From positions 754,349 to 818,348 of the forward strand of contig RPFO01000050.1 of the NCBI GenBank assembly GCA_009746045.1: a DNA stretch of 64,000 nt, written 5' to 3'. A program made the position numbers and the translations under genes. Below are positions 11,581-20,789 of this stretch, one piece after another. Source of the DNA: Mesostigma viride. Taxonomy: Eukaryota; Streptophyta; Mesostigmatophyceae; Mesostigmatales; Mesostigmataceae. Each line of letters starts with the position of its first letter. The stretch's first letter is position 1. Under the pieces are notes generated by a model. That model saw nothing but the letters and a program-made list of their open reading frames with translations. It made no database searches and had not been told where the DNA came from.

Positions 11581-12486
11581 ATGGAAGGGGATATCTCACT
11601 GCCGTGGGAAATTTGGACCGAAGTCGCAGCTTTTATGGAGGCGCCCGACGTAGCCCGCTTTGAAGCAGTTTGTAGAGGGGCTAGGGAAGCGGTGTCGGGG
11701 AGGTATGAACCCCAATTCAGCTTTAAGTTAATTTCTGGGTTCGTGGACGCATTCGGGGATGGTCCTCGTACATTGATAACTGAGTCTCTTTTCCGAGAAT
11801 TGTATGGCGGGCAAGTAAAGTGTGCAAGCGCTGATATCACCCCCTACACACTCGTCACAAGGGGAATGTATTTTAAGGTATATTGTGAAGAAGTTGAGGA
11901 GGTGTTAGGACGCCAGCCAGCACCAGAGGGACATGCACGAGCAAGGACGATGGGAGGGTTGTTCAGGTCCGAGCGTGCTGAGAGGAGACGTGTGTTGGAG
12001 AGGAATTGGAGGGGGTGGACAGCTCGCTTACGCCAATTGGGAAAGGAAATGGATGACTTGTACGATAATTATGAACTATGGGGGTTAAGGAGCATTTTCT
12101 GGTTCTGCGATACTCCTTATGACCCGGATGAGGACATTTTTTTTCCTCCGGGGAGGAGAGCGCGTAGGGAGGCAGAATGGGTGAAGCTTTTGGAGGGGCT
12201 GCCTCTGGAGGGGGGAGGAATGGCATGTGCAGTTCTGATCATGGGATTTGATGAGAACGCAGACATGAAGGCCTTATTAGAGAGGAGGTGTAGGGAGGAG
12301 GATATGGCAAGCGTTTTGGTGGAGTTAGCTATGCAGGTCCTCAGCGGAACAATCTTCACACCGGATTATCTCAAGTTTTTTGGGGGGAAGAAGGCACGCT
12401 TGCTGTATTTGGCCGAGAGTAGTATGTACAAGTGGAAAGGGGACATGATGTTGTGTTTGGATGAGGATTCTGAAGAGGTTGAATGA
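11581..12486 (+). CDS. F-box domain protein
   Basis: A 301-residue protein if the ATG at 11581 is used; an in-frame ATG at 11539 would add 14 residues. Residues ~5-45 (DISLPWEIWTEVAAFMEAPD, then VARFEAVCRGAREAV) match the F-box pattern of LP..I...I..FL...D...F..VCR. F-box proteins normally bridge SKP1 to a substrate in an SCF ubiquitin ligase. The remaining ~250 residues have no repeats (no LRR, WD40 or kelch) that I recognise; they include a charged helical part (RSERAERRRVLERNWRGW) and a C-terminal acidic end (CLDEDSEEVE). The frame is intact, without introns, and is followed by AATAAA-like sequence within 25 bases. Confidence 0.7.
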   Translation: MEGDISLPWEIWTEVAAFMEAPDVARFEAVCRGAREAVSGRYEPQFSFKLISGFVDAFGDGPRTLITESLFRELYGGQVKCASADITPYTLVTRGMYFKVYCEEVEEVLGRQPAPEGHARARTMGGLFRSERAERRRVLERNWRGWTARLRQLGKEMDDLYDNYELWGLRSIFWFCDTPYDPDEDIFFPPGRRARREAEWVKLLEGLPLEGGGMACAVLIMGFDENADMKALLERRCREEDMASVLVELAMQVLSGTIFTPDYLKFFGGKKARLLYLAESSMYKWKGDMMLCLDEDSEEVE

Positions 12487-13344
12487 TGAAACATAAATTT
12501 CATTAATAAATTTTGAATTCTAATATTGAATGAAATTCGCCAATTTTTGCTGATGGTAAGGCTGATGGCTAAAGCTGGATTTGATGATTTAATTATCTCT
12601 AATTCTGTCAACTGTCACATTTATATAAATTTGACATGAATTCGGCATTTTTTGGATTCCAACGGCCGTTGGACCTCAAAAAACATTTCTAGTGTGGTTA
12701 AAAAGTTGTGGGTATTTTGTTAAATGGAGTGACCAATGGTTGTGATTTATTTGATGCCAACGGCCGTTGGACCTTGACAAACATTGCTAGTGTAGCGCAA
12801 CAGTGGTGGATAATTTGTTTAATGGAGGGGCCGTCGCATCTGCTTGTTATTTTTTTAGGCTGAACAGTCACTGAAAATGTCGACATTATTGCTCCACACC
12901 ACGTAGGCCAGCCATCATGTTCCGCACACAAATCTGGCTCGACTCCGATCCCTGGCAGTGCTCTTCGCTTCGAACAGGTCCGGAACGAGTTTCTTGTGGG
13001 GTTGGAGCAATAAATAGTATTTTACCGGGAAGAGGCGTAATGCCAACGGGCGTTGGACCTGAACAATTGTGTGGTTAAATCAAGTGACAGAATATGAATG
13101 TGATTTATTTTACATTTAAAAACATATGTTATTTGGGAGGACAAGAAAGTTGGTTTTTGAGGTGTGTGTATCTTACGGTCGTTGATGGAGGAAACCTCTA
13201 ACAATCGATCGTGTTTTGTTTATGTGATATCTGTCAAGGCATCAAGAAGGAGAGGAGTCGCCCGTTGCTGAGAAGCTGAGGACAACTGTACTGGAAAGGT
13301 ATGTGGACAAGGACAACTGTGGGTGTGGGGGGAATAGCTTGGTG
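12487..13344. other. AT-rich spacer with palindromes
   Basis: No credible gene. It has TTAATAAATTT just after the F-box gene, perfect CCAACGGCCGTTGG at 12659 and 12757, and a one-base variant (CCAACGGGCGTTGG) near 13042. Each palindrome is followed by a GGACCT- or GGACCTG-type flank. Confidence 0.7.
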
Positions 13345-14873
13345 GACACCATTTCTGACTGGTCCGTAAGGCCTCTACCCGAAGGGGGTTGTGAGCCAAC
13401 GGCCGTTGGAATTGGAAAAACATTATCATGTGCTTTTTATTCGTTTGATAGGGTGGCAAGCAGCCAGGATGTGTCTTTCATGCAGCTTAGTGGTGGCTAT
13501 TTACCATTTTTCTCCTAGAAAGGCCTCCAAAAAAACTAGCTGAGCATAAAGATGGGCTTGACTGGTTCGTAAGGCATCCACCCTTCCCAGAGGGGGGTTG
13601 TGAGCCAACGGCCGTTGGAATTGGAAAAACATTATCATGTGCATTTCATTCGTTTCATTGGGTGGCAATAGGCAGGATGTGTCTTTCATGCAGCTTAGTG
13701 TGGCTATTACCATTTTTCTTCCAAGAAAGGCCTCCAAAAATCTAGCTGAGCATAAAGATGTGGTTGACTGGTTCGTAAGGCATCCACCCTTCCCAAGGGG
13801 GGTTGTGAGCCAACGGCCGTTGGACTTGAAAAACATTATCATGTGCATTTCATTCGTTTGATGGGTGGCAATCAGCCAGGATGTGTCTTTCATGCAGCTT
13901 AGTGGTGGCTATTACCATTTTTCTTCCAAGAAAGGCCTCCAAAAATCTAGCTGAGCATAAAGATGTGGTTGAATGGTTCGTAAGGCATCCACCCTTCCCA
14001 GGGGGGTTGTGAGCCAACGGCCGTTGGACTTGAAAAACATTATCATGTGCATTTCATTCCTTTGAGTGGGTTGGCAATCAGCAGGATGTATCTTTCATCA
14101 GCTTAGTGGTGGCTATTACCATTTTTCTTCCAAGAAAGGCCTCCAAAAATCTAGCTGAGCATAAAGATGTGGTTGAATGGTTCGTAAGGCATCCACCCTT
14201 CCCACAGGGGGTTGTGAGCCAACGGCCGTTGGACTTGAAAAACATTACCATGTGCATTTCATTCGTTTAATTGGGTGGCAATAAGGCAGGATGTGTCTTT
14301 TATGCAGCTTAGTGGTGGCTATTTACCATTTTTCTCCTAGAAAGGCCTCCAAAAATCTAGCTGAGCATAAAGATGGGCTTGACTGGTTCGTAAGGCATCC
14401 ACCCTTCCCACAGGGGGTTGTGAGCCAACGGCCGTTGGAATTGGAAAAACATTATCATGTGCATTTCATTCTTTTCATTTGGTGGCAGTAAGGCAGGATG
14501 TGTCTTTCATGCAGCTTAGTGATGGTTATTACCATTTTCCAAGAAAGGCCTCCAAAAATCTAGCTGAGCATAAAGATGTGGTTGGATGGTTCGTAAGGCA
14601 TCCACCCTTCCCACAGGGGGGTTGTGAGCCAACGGCCGTTAGACTTGAAAAACATTACCATGTGCATTTCATTCGTTTCATTTGGTGGCAGTAAGGCAGG
14701 ATGTGTCTTTTATGCAGCTTAGTGATGGTTATTACCATGTGCCTTCCAAGAAAGGCCTCCAAAAATCTAGCTGAGCATAAAGATGTGGTTGAATGGTTCG
14801 TAAGGCATCCACCCTTCCCACAGGGGGGTTGTGAGCCAACGGCCGTTAGACTTGAAAAACATTACTTACGTAT
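13345..14873. repeat. 205-bp satellite carrying one palindrome per unit (8 units)
   Basis: Eight direct repeats of 202-209 bp. Palindrome cores start near 13397, 13606, 13811, 14016, 14220, 14428, 14630 and 14838; the last two are the CCAACGGCCGTTAG variant. Each unit also shares a GGCCTCCAAAAATCTAGCTG stretch and a GTAAGGCATCCACCCTTCCC stretch. The array ends about 30 bases before the ATG at 14904, so it forms the immediate upstream region of that gene. Short open frames within it repeat with the unit and are not called. Confidence 0.93.
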
Positions 14874-14903
14874 TACGCACGTGCCAATTGGCGCAGGGGA
14901 GGG

Positions 14904-15694
14904 ATGGCGGAGACGGGCGAGCTGGAATCTTCGACCCGCGCTGCGATTGCCTGCGTGGCAGCAAACGTACTTAACCGGGCTCGCGAGATCCACGGATGGG
15001 TACGGCAGCACGAGAAGCGCCTGGGTCGCCAGTTTGCGGTTTTGGTCGTGTATGACTCGTTCGCCTCAGTAGGACGACAGATTAATCTCCAGTTGCTGGA
15101 CATGTACTTCGCCTTGGCTGGCGGATTCTACAAGCCCACGCCGGCGGATCGGGTTCCACTCAATCGAGACGTCGAGTTTCGACTTTTGGTGTCGTATGTC
15201 GGAAAGGTTGGGTGGGACCAGTGGGAGAAAGACCAGTGGGGGAAATTTCCAGACGCGAGTGAGGCGCAGCCGAGATTGACCGTATCGGCGAGAGTAGAGG
15301 GGGGGGGTTTGAAGGTTTCCATTTTACATTCGGGAATTCCGAGTCCGTGAAATTGACGTTTTCACGGATGATCGTTCTCCCGGGGGTGGGAGGGCCGATG
15401 CTGGGCTCGCTTCCAAAGTGTTGCTCGAATCAGGCGTGCTCTGTGATGGAGGGTGTCCACCGCAAGTGCGGGGGTTGTCGAGACGTCCGGTATTGTGCTG
15501 CCGAATGCCAGCGTGCGGACTGGGAGGAACACAAGAAGTGGTGTAACAAGTATCGTGAGGCGAGAAAGTCTCTCAGCACTATGCACGGCGACGTTACAGA
15601 CAGCTGGTCTGGTGTCAATTTGGCCGGACTTGTAATTCGGATGGGGGGTGAAGTGCATTTCAAGTTCAAAGGTGAAATGTTCAAGGTTTTTTGA
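14904..15694 (+). CDS. MYND zinc-finger protein with conserved N-terminal domain, frame-shifted
   Basis: Residues ~1-110 share with the gene at 10420 the GRQFAVLVVYDSF and EFRLLVSY motifs in the same order. The MYND finger follows at about 15420-15560: CCSNQAC, CGGC, YCAAEC and CQRADWEEHKKWC. The tail contains a short beta-rich segment (EVHFKFKGEMFKVF). N-terminal domain and finger lie in different frames; a single-base change in the run of nine G at about 15299-15307 would join them (GGFEGFHFTFG follows in the finger frame). Full length would be about 260 residues. It lies directly downstream of the 205-bp satellite. Confidence 0.72.
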
Positions 15695-15716
15695 GGGGAC
15701 TAAATCGTACCCAGGG

Positions 15717-15800
15717 CGATTTGTGAGGCGATGTCCGCGCTGGGGGAACAGTACCCCTGTTCGACTGCGTGAGGGGAATGGATTCTGCGACTGAAGAAAT
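15717..15800 (+). pseudogene. C-terminal remnant of a paralogue of the 16078 gene
   Basis: This stretch is clearly similar to the last ~85 bases of the gene at 16078-16695 (GTGAGGCGATGTCCGCGCTG against GTGAGGTGATGTCCGCGCTG, both ending in GCGACTGAAG). It contains an in-frame stop and lacks the rest of the gene. The downstream spacer is also shared, so a gene-plus-spacer unit was duplicated and this copy lost its coding part. Confidence 0.7.
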
Positions 15801-15804
15801 TTTG

Positions 15805-16077
15805 GGTGTGATTTTCTTGCGCCAACGGCCGTTGGAACTTGCAAATTAGGGTTTGATTTTCTTTGCAACCGGAAGTAGGGTGTGGTTTGCCACGTGGCAC
15901 CATGGATGTAATTAATAAATGCATAATAAAACATTTTTCGTGCGCCAACGGCCGTTGGAGACTGAAAACTAGTGTGTGATTTGTGCGCGTAATAAATCTT
16001 AAAATTCTTGTTGTTTTTTCAAGCCAACGGCCGTTGACGGTGAGAAATGTATATCAAACGGTGTCGGTGGGTTGCAG
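15805..16077. repeat. Spacer with three palindromes, duplicated at 16700-16996
   Basis: Palindromes are at 15823 and 15945, with a CCAACGGCCGTTGA variant at 16024. Shared blocks with 16700-16996 include CCACGTGGCAC followed by ATGGATGTAAT, AATAAATGCATAATAAAA, a TTCTTGTTGTTT segment and the 38-bp stretch directly before the ATG. The spacer was copied with the gene, keeping both the poly(A)-like AATAAA and the upstream elements. Confidence 0.85.
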
Positions 16078-16695
16078 ATGACGTTCTACAGGACGGAGGG
16101 GGGCGAGTGGATCAACTTGGAAGACAGGCTTCTGGGAGTGGTTAAGAGCGCGCTCAGGCTTCTGCCGGACATTAAGCTGGATTTTAAGCCCAAGGAGGGT
16201 GAAAGGTCTCTTTTGAAACCGGATGTCGCGAAGGCCGCGGCTCTTGTTTTCAATATCGAGGGTCGGGGACTCCCAAACCCGACCGTAGAGCCATTTGAGG
16301 AGGTGCTTGTGAGGTGTGGTGCTATAAGGCCCTATGATCCATCAATACCCAGCCCAATTTGTTTTCAGTCGATCGATGCTGATGGTAATGAAAGTTGGAT
16401 ACAGATGACGCGGCCATATGATAGGGGAGAAGGGTTTAAGGGTTTAGGGGAGGTGGGACGGTTCGAATGGGTCATCTTGAAGGACGGCAAGTACTTCAAG
16501 CATCACACTGACCTGATCATCGACCGGCTGTTCGTGTCTGCTGGAGATTGCATGTTCTGGTTGAGGGAATACGTGCATGAGTGGGGACCCGACGGTGTTG
16601 ACGAGTTTGAGAAAGCGGTTCGTGAGGTGATGTCCGCGCTGGGGCAGGAGTACAAGTTCGAGTGCGTGACTGACGCGAATCGATTATGCGACTGA
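16078..16695 (+). CDS. Hypothetical protein, 205 residues
   Basis: An intact frame from an ATG directly preceded by GGTTGCAG. I do not recognise a family. Visible parts are an N-terminal helix (LEDRLLGVVKSALRLLPDI), a middle stretch with alternating hydrophobic residues (FEWVILKDGKYFKH) and a C-terminal helical segment (VDEFEKAVREVMSALGQEY). It has no Cys/His motif, unlike its neighbours. A 38-base GTGAGA...TTGCAG stretch between the upstream palindrome variant and the ATG has intron-like ends and is almost identical to the one before the next gene. A decayed relative is at 15717-15800. Confidence 0.6.
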   Translation: MTFYRTEGGEWINLEDRLLGVVKSALRLLPDIKLDFKPKEGERSLLKPDVAKAAALVFNIEGRGLPNPTVEPFEEVLVRCGAIRPYDPSIPSPICFQSIDADGNESWIQMTRPYDRGEGFKGLGEVGRFEWVILKDGKYFKHHTDLIIDRLFVSAGDCMFWLREYVHEWGPDGVDEFEKAVREVMSALGQEYKFECVTDANRLCD

Positions 16696-16996
16696 AGTGT
16701 TGGGTGTGATTTTCTTTGCGCCAACGGCCGTTGGAACCTGCAAATTAGGGTTTGATTTTCTTTGCGCCAACGGCCGTTGGCAGCTGGAAAGTTGGGTGTG
16801 ATTCGCCACGTGGCACTATGGATGTAATCAATAAATGCATAATAAAAATTTTTTTCGTGCATTTTTCGTGCGCCAACGGCCGTTGGAGGCTGGAAAATGG
16901 TGTGATTTTCGTGCGAGTAATAAATCATTCTTGTTGTTTCAAGCCAACGGCCGTTGACGGTGAGAAATGTGTATCAAACGGTGTTGGTGGTCGCAG
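16696..16996. repeat. Spacer with four palindromes, copy of 15805-16077
   Basis: Perfect palindromes near 16722, 16768 and 16875 and the CCAACGGCCGTTGA variant at 16943. It repeats the upstream spacer of the previous gene, including the GTGAGAAATG...CGCAG segment that ends at the next start codon. Confidence 0.85.
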
Positions 16997-17778
16997 ATGG
17001 CGGTCAAATGCACGGTTGCGTGGTGCCAGGAAGCGAGAGCAGGAGGGGATGACTTGTGCGTGCGTCATGTCAGCGTGCGAACGGGAATGGCAGGGAGGGT
17101 GAAGGATTTGTTTGCAAAAAAGGGGGGTGTATCGCCCGGGATTGCCAGCTTCCATTCGGGACGGATTGCATGCCTTTTTGTGATGGACACGCCAAGTTGT
17201 CAGGGGAGATGCAAGAGGTGATCAAAGGAGGCTTGTTGTTTGTGCATGGCGAGTCCAGTGCTGGTGAAGGACCTCTTGTCCTGAGTTTTGAGGTGGACAG
17301 TGCTGGAAGTCTGGAAAGAATGGCGGTCAGGTCGCGGGAATGGATGTTGAATCACCCTGACTTTGACTCGTATGCCTACTGCCAAGGTTTCGGGGACGCC
17401 GTTTTTACATGGATGCTGTGCTCGGAGGATGACGTGCATGCGATTGTTTCGCATGACGACTTGGATATCGCAGGCGCCATGGGCGCAGACCTGTTGTTGT
17501 ATTTCATGATTGGATGGGGTTGCGGATTTTTGGAAGGTGATTGGTGGGTCCCGCACCTCGCAAGGCTTACTTTTGCGGTCGGCGAATTGCCTGTACCTGT
17601 TGAAGTCTCAAAAACTCGTGTGGAGATGGCTGCCGTTCTGGCATCGGGGGTTAAGCGCCAAGCCCGATTTGCCATGACCGTTGTTGCTGATGCTGAGGGG
17701 GAGGAAATTGAAAAGGTCGTGGAAAGGGTCGTCCTGGCCTCTGCTTTGGTGGAGAGAGCAAGGAATGCATGCGACTAG
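16997..17778 (+). CDS. Protein with two Cys/His zinc motifs, one frameshift
   Basis: Starts at the ATG directly after CGCAG. The first motif, in the start frame, is KCTVAWC...LCVRH (C-x4-C-x10-C-x2-H). The second, CIARDC...FCDGH (C-x4-C-x11-C-x2-H), is in another frame, as is the rest of the protein to 17778. The switch falls at the A6G6 run at about 17113-17127, so a one-base indel there would give a single ~260-residue protein. Downstream the frame is clean, with a beta-type segment (PLVLSFEVDSAG) and a C-terminal helix (IEKVVERVVLASALVERA). The zinc-motif spacing is shared with the genes at 18389 and 19188. No named family was recognised. Confidence 0.62.
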
Positions 17779-17849
17779 GTGTTTTTGGTCGCCAACGGCC
17801 GTTGGACTTGCAAAATGTCCTGTGAGCTGAGTCCGTTTCTTAACTTGCC

Positions 17850-18194
17850 ATGGACGTCGGTTGTGCAGGGGCAGGGTGTAGGATGGAGTGCGGAAAAGAA
17901 GGAAAGGAAGGGGGGGAGACTACAAAGGAAAACCTGATAGAGATTGTGGAGGCCGAACTGGAAGACCTGCCCGATCTGGTTCTCGAAGAGGACGGGCAAT
18001 TGCACGCTGAACGTCTTGATGGCGTGGGCATGATGATGTCGGAGGTTGATGGGTATGGTGGAATTGCTAAAGGTGTATTGCGTAAATTGAGGCGTGAGGA
18101 GGATGTGGGGACTCCGGCTCATGTTTTGGTCAGTTTTATGAACGACAATTGGGGTCGAATGCAACCCACTAAAGATGGGGAGGATGTTGACTAG
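17850..18194 (+). CDS. Small hypothetical protein, acidic, Cys-rich N-terminus
   Basis: A 114-residue frame from an ATG 42 bases after a palindrome (17794). The first residues (GCAGAGCRMECGKEG) have Cys at C-x4-C spacing, like the first half of the zinc motif in its neighbours but without the C-x2-H half. A later segment, AHVLVSFMNDNW, resembles AVLVVYDSF of the MYND paralogues, though weakly. An AATAAA lies within 45 bases of the stop. It may be a shortened member of the neighbouring family. Confidence 0.5.
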   Translation: MDVGCAGAGCRMECGKEGKEGGETTKENLIEIVEAELEDLPDLVLEEDGQLHAERLDGVGMMMSEVDGYGGIAKGVLRKLRREEDVGTPAHVLVSFMNDNWGRMQPTKDGEDVD

Positions 18195-18282
18195 AATGTG
18201 ATTTTAGGATGAATGTAAATTTATTTAATAAAGAAGAATCATTTGGAAAAAATCGCCTGATGGTGTCAAGTTTTGTGCGTCT

Positions 18283-18336
18283 AAGGCCAACGGCCGTTGG
18301 GATGTGTGGAATTTAACAGGGCCAACGGCCGTTGAC
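18283..18336. repeat. Two palindromes upstream of the 18389 gene
   Basis: A perfect CCAACGGCCGTTGG near 18285 and a CCAACGGCCGTTGA variant near 18322, about 37 bases apart and 50-100 bases before the ATG. The TTGA variant also occurs just upstream of the genes at 16078 and 16997, so it marks the start-proximal copy in three genes. Confidence 0.8.
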
Positions 18337-18388
18337 CCTGCTGAATGCGTGCGTTTGCGGGTGGTGTAAAAAATATCGATGTGCACAG

Positions 18389-18961
18389 ATGGACCCCATT
18401 CGATGCGAACATCCGGATTGTCAATGGGAAGGAATGCCGACGGACAGCGAGTGGTTCTGTCCCAAGCATTCTGACGTATGGGGGGCGTTGTTTGCCGAAA
18501 TCGAGAGCGGGCTGATGACGATTGACCGTCACATCGTGACGAAAAAGTGGAAGCCTTGGCCCAACAACATGGTTTTGGTCTTGTACTATGTTGACAAGAA
18601 GCCTCGATTCATGCTGCGTGATGCAGAGTGGGTGATAGAGGAGGTGGGACAGATGCGACCTGGAGAGGGGATAGGCGGAGAGGACAAGCCGCCAAGGCAT
18701 GTGTGGGCTTACATGGGAGACCATCCCGACTGTCCAACGGCCAAAGTGTGGCATGATATGGGAAGGGACCTGGCCACGGAGTCCGCGTATGAGTGCGCGC
18801 GACTCGTGACAGCGCTCTTGAAGGGGGAGGTGAAAGACCTGATGCGCAAGGGGGGGTTGGTAGAGCAGATTAGACAGCAGATTAGACGTGTGTGTGATTT
18901 TGATGAGGAGATTGATGAGAAGCCGGCAAAGAGGGGCAGGATGGACAGAATTGCTCAGTAA
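18389..18961 (+). CDS. Protein with Cys/His zinc motif, 190 residues
   Basis: Starts at the ATG directly preceded by GTGCACAG. Residues ~4-30 hold RCEHPDC and FCPKH (C-x4-C-x12-C-x2-H), the same pattern as at 16997 and 19188. This is followed by helix (LFAEIESGLMTI), a hydrophobic strand (NNMVLVLYYVD) and PRFMLRDAEWVIEEVGQ, then a helical region and a basic end (EKPAKRGRMDR). The frame is intact. It may be extended upstream in frame to include CVCGWCKKYRC, but that region has no ATG. The role is unknown; the zinc motif suggests protein or nucleic-acid binding. Confidence 0.62.
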   Translation: MDPIRCEHPDCQWEGMPTDSEWFCPKHSDVWGALFAEIESGLMTIDRHIVTKKWKPWPNNMVLVLYYVDKKPRFMLRDAEWVIEEVGQMRPGEGIGGEDKPPRHVWAYMGDHPDCPTAKVWHDMGRDLATESAYECARLVTALLKGEVKDLMRKGGLVEQIRQQIRRVCDFDEEIDEKPAKRGRMDRIAQ

Positions 18962-19187
18962 GAAAGAGAGGGAGAAAATATGATTTGATTAATCTGATGC
19001 GTGTAATTGAAACTAATTTATTTTGTCTCATAAAACTTCTTTGAACGGACCTTCTTTGAACCAACAATTATTGCACAAAAAGACTAGATTGAGAATTGTG
19101 TGAGAAAGACGCCAGAGGGGGTTCTGACGGTGCTCATTGCCCCTGTTATACAATGGCTGCTGTATGGGACTCATGGCAATTGCGCAG

Positions 19188-19968
19188 ATGGCAACGAAAT
19201 GCAAAATCTGTACGGAGCCCGTAAGGGTCGAGGGACTGTGCGCGGAACATTACAAGTTCCTACAAGCGCACGACCTCGAGTACCAACATGCCAAGGATCC
19301 ATACGGGGGGTGTGGATTTCTTAGATGTGATAGACCACTGGAGGGATTGGATGTGTATTGCAAGACACATCTACCTTTTGCCGAGAAGTTGGAGGACGTG
19401 TGCGCTCGTGGGATCGCATACGTAGCAAGTTTGCAGATGTTGATGGGGAAGACCGGAATGACACGCTCGGTCCTCCACTTCACGGCAACGCACACTGGGG
19501 AACGGAAAGTTGAGCTGGTGCGCCTCGACAGGCAGGGACTCGAGATTTTGGCAGAGGGGGACAGCGCGTACGGGTTTGCTCATGGGCAAACGTTACCATG
19601 GGGGATTCCTTGCAGGGTGTGGCGCGTGAATGCGCGTACACCTTGATGACGAATAATGGATTTGTGGAAGCACAAAGACTGCACAAGGATATTTTGGAGG
19701 CTCTTCTTGCCGCAGAGCCGGTGGGACTGCCGAGAGGCCTGAGGAGCGGGACCGTTTGATCAGGATGGTGGTGAAGGCGGATATAGATGCAGATGTGGAG
19801 GCCGCAAAGGCGAAGGCAGAGGAAGCGCGTCGTGCAAAGGAGGAATCGGATCAAGAACTGTTGGAGAAGATGCAGAGCTCCAACAAAATTTTGCATCGTT
19901 TGGGGATGGCGGACGTCGCTTATGAATGCGAGTCCGGGAAGGGGAAGAAACAAAAGAGGAAAAGATAA
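19188..19968 (+). CDS. Protein with two Cys/His zinc motifs and coiled-coil, basic C-terminus (frame-shifted)
   Basis: Starts at the ATG directly after GCGCAG. Motif 1 is KCKICTEP...LCAEH (C-x2-C-x9-C-x2-H), motif 2 is CGFLRC...YCKTH (C-x4-C-x10-C-x2-H). The first frame closes at 19646. A natural-looking continuation (GVARECAYTL, then NNGFVEAQRLHKDILEALL) is in a second frame. A third frame from about 19720 gives a charged coiled-coil (VEAAKAKAEEARRAKEESDQ) and a basic end (KGKKQKRKR) resembling a nuclear localisation signal. The gap could be explained by small introns (TTCCTTGCAG before GGTGTGGCG looks like an acceptor) or by indels. Confidence 0.55.
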
Positions 19969-20206
19969 TAATGGGAATGGTCGCCCACTGTTCTTGTCAC
20001 AGAAATGCTTTTGTTAATGCTGGCGAACTTGGGACGGTCGTCCGTATTTCAACATTTCCTTGCCTTTAAAATTGATTGATGGGTAAATAATAATACTGAG
20101 CAAGCCTTCCATTTTATGTGTCTGTGGTCATACAATTTCGTTATTGTTTCAACCCTTGCAACGAGGTTTTTCTTGTCCCATGCATGTAAGTCTCAACCTT
20201 GGTGTC

Positions 20207-20715
20207 ATGGAACTGCTTGTCTTTGCATATTACAACCCATTAATGCTCGGTTTGCATCATCATGTTCCACCAAGGGAATAAATGAAGTAGCTATTGAAGC
20301 TTGCGTTAGAGAAATCCCCAAATAATCGACTTCTTCTGCTTTACTACTAAATTCTGGTTTATATCGCACATGAACATAATTATTTTCAACACTAGAGTAA
20401 CAAGAAAGTAATAAATATTCTGGGGCGAATTTAAATTGATCTTGTTGATCTGGAGGTATAAAAATAGGTATTTCACTTTTAATTACTTGATTTTTTTGTA
20501 ATGTATAAAAAGGACAGGAAAACATATTCATTTACTTTACTATGCGTAGCTAAAGATCCAATTAAACCGGTATTAGGCCCTTCTGGCGTTTGTATAGGAC
20601 CATAATGACTAGGATGTATATCATGTAACGTGCGTGTTTGCAAGTTGGCCGTTGACACTCTACGACGGAGCCAATTTTCGGAAGAACCTGCCTCATTTAT
20701 GAATGCATCGACTGT
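20207..20715 (-). pseudogene. rpoB: Plastid rpoB fragment (nuclear plastid DNA, NUPT)
   Basis: On the minus strand the translation contains hallmark segments of the plastid-encoded RNA polymerase beta subunit: [28 protein letters not shown], then in a second frame [18 protein letters not shown], and [20 protein letters not shown] followed by NMQRQAVP. Compared with the family, the RIC between SHYG and PI is missing (9 bases) and a frameshift follows VNEY. Homology stops abruptly after QAVP at about 20207. The piece is AT-richer than its surroundings. It is a transferred, decayed copy of part of a plastid gene and cannot be functional. The left edge of the homology near 20700 is less certain. 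Confidence 0.9.
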
Positions 20716-20789
20716 GTGCATAAATTGTGATCATTGAATTGAACAAAAAAATTCTCTTATTGCCCCAATCATGGCTATTCTCTTAATGC

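Noticed and set aside
13345-14873. CRISPR-like array
   Set aside because: The 205-bp units are direct repeats throughout, with no unique spacers, and the DNA is eukaryotic. The 45-bp palindrome arrays fail for the same reason.
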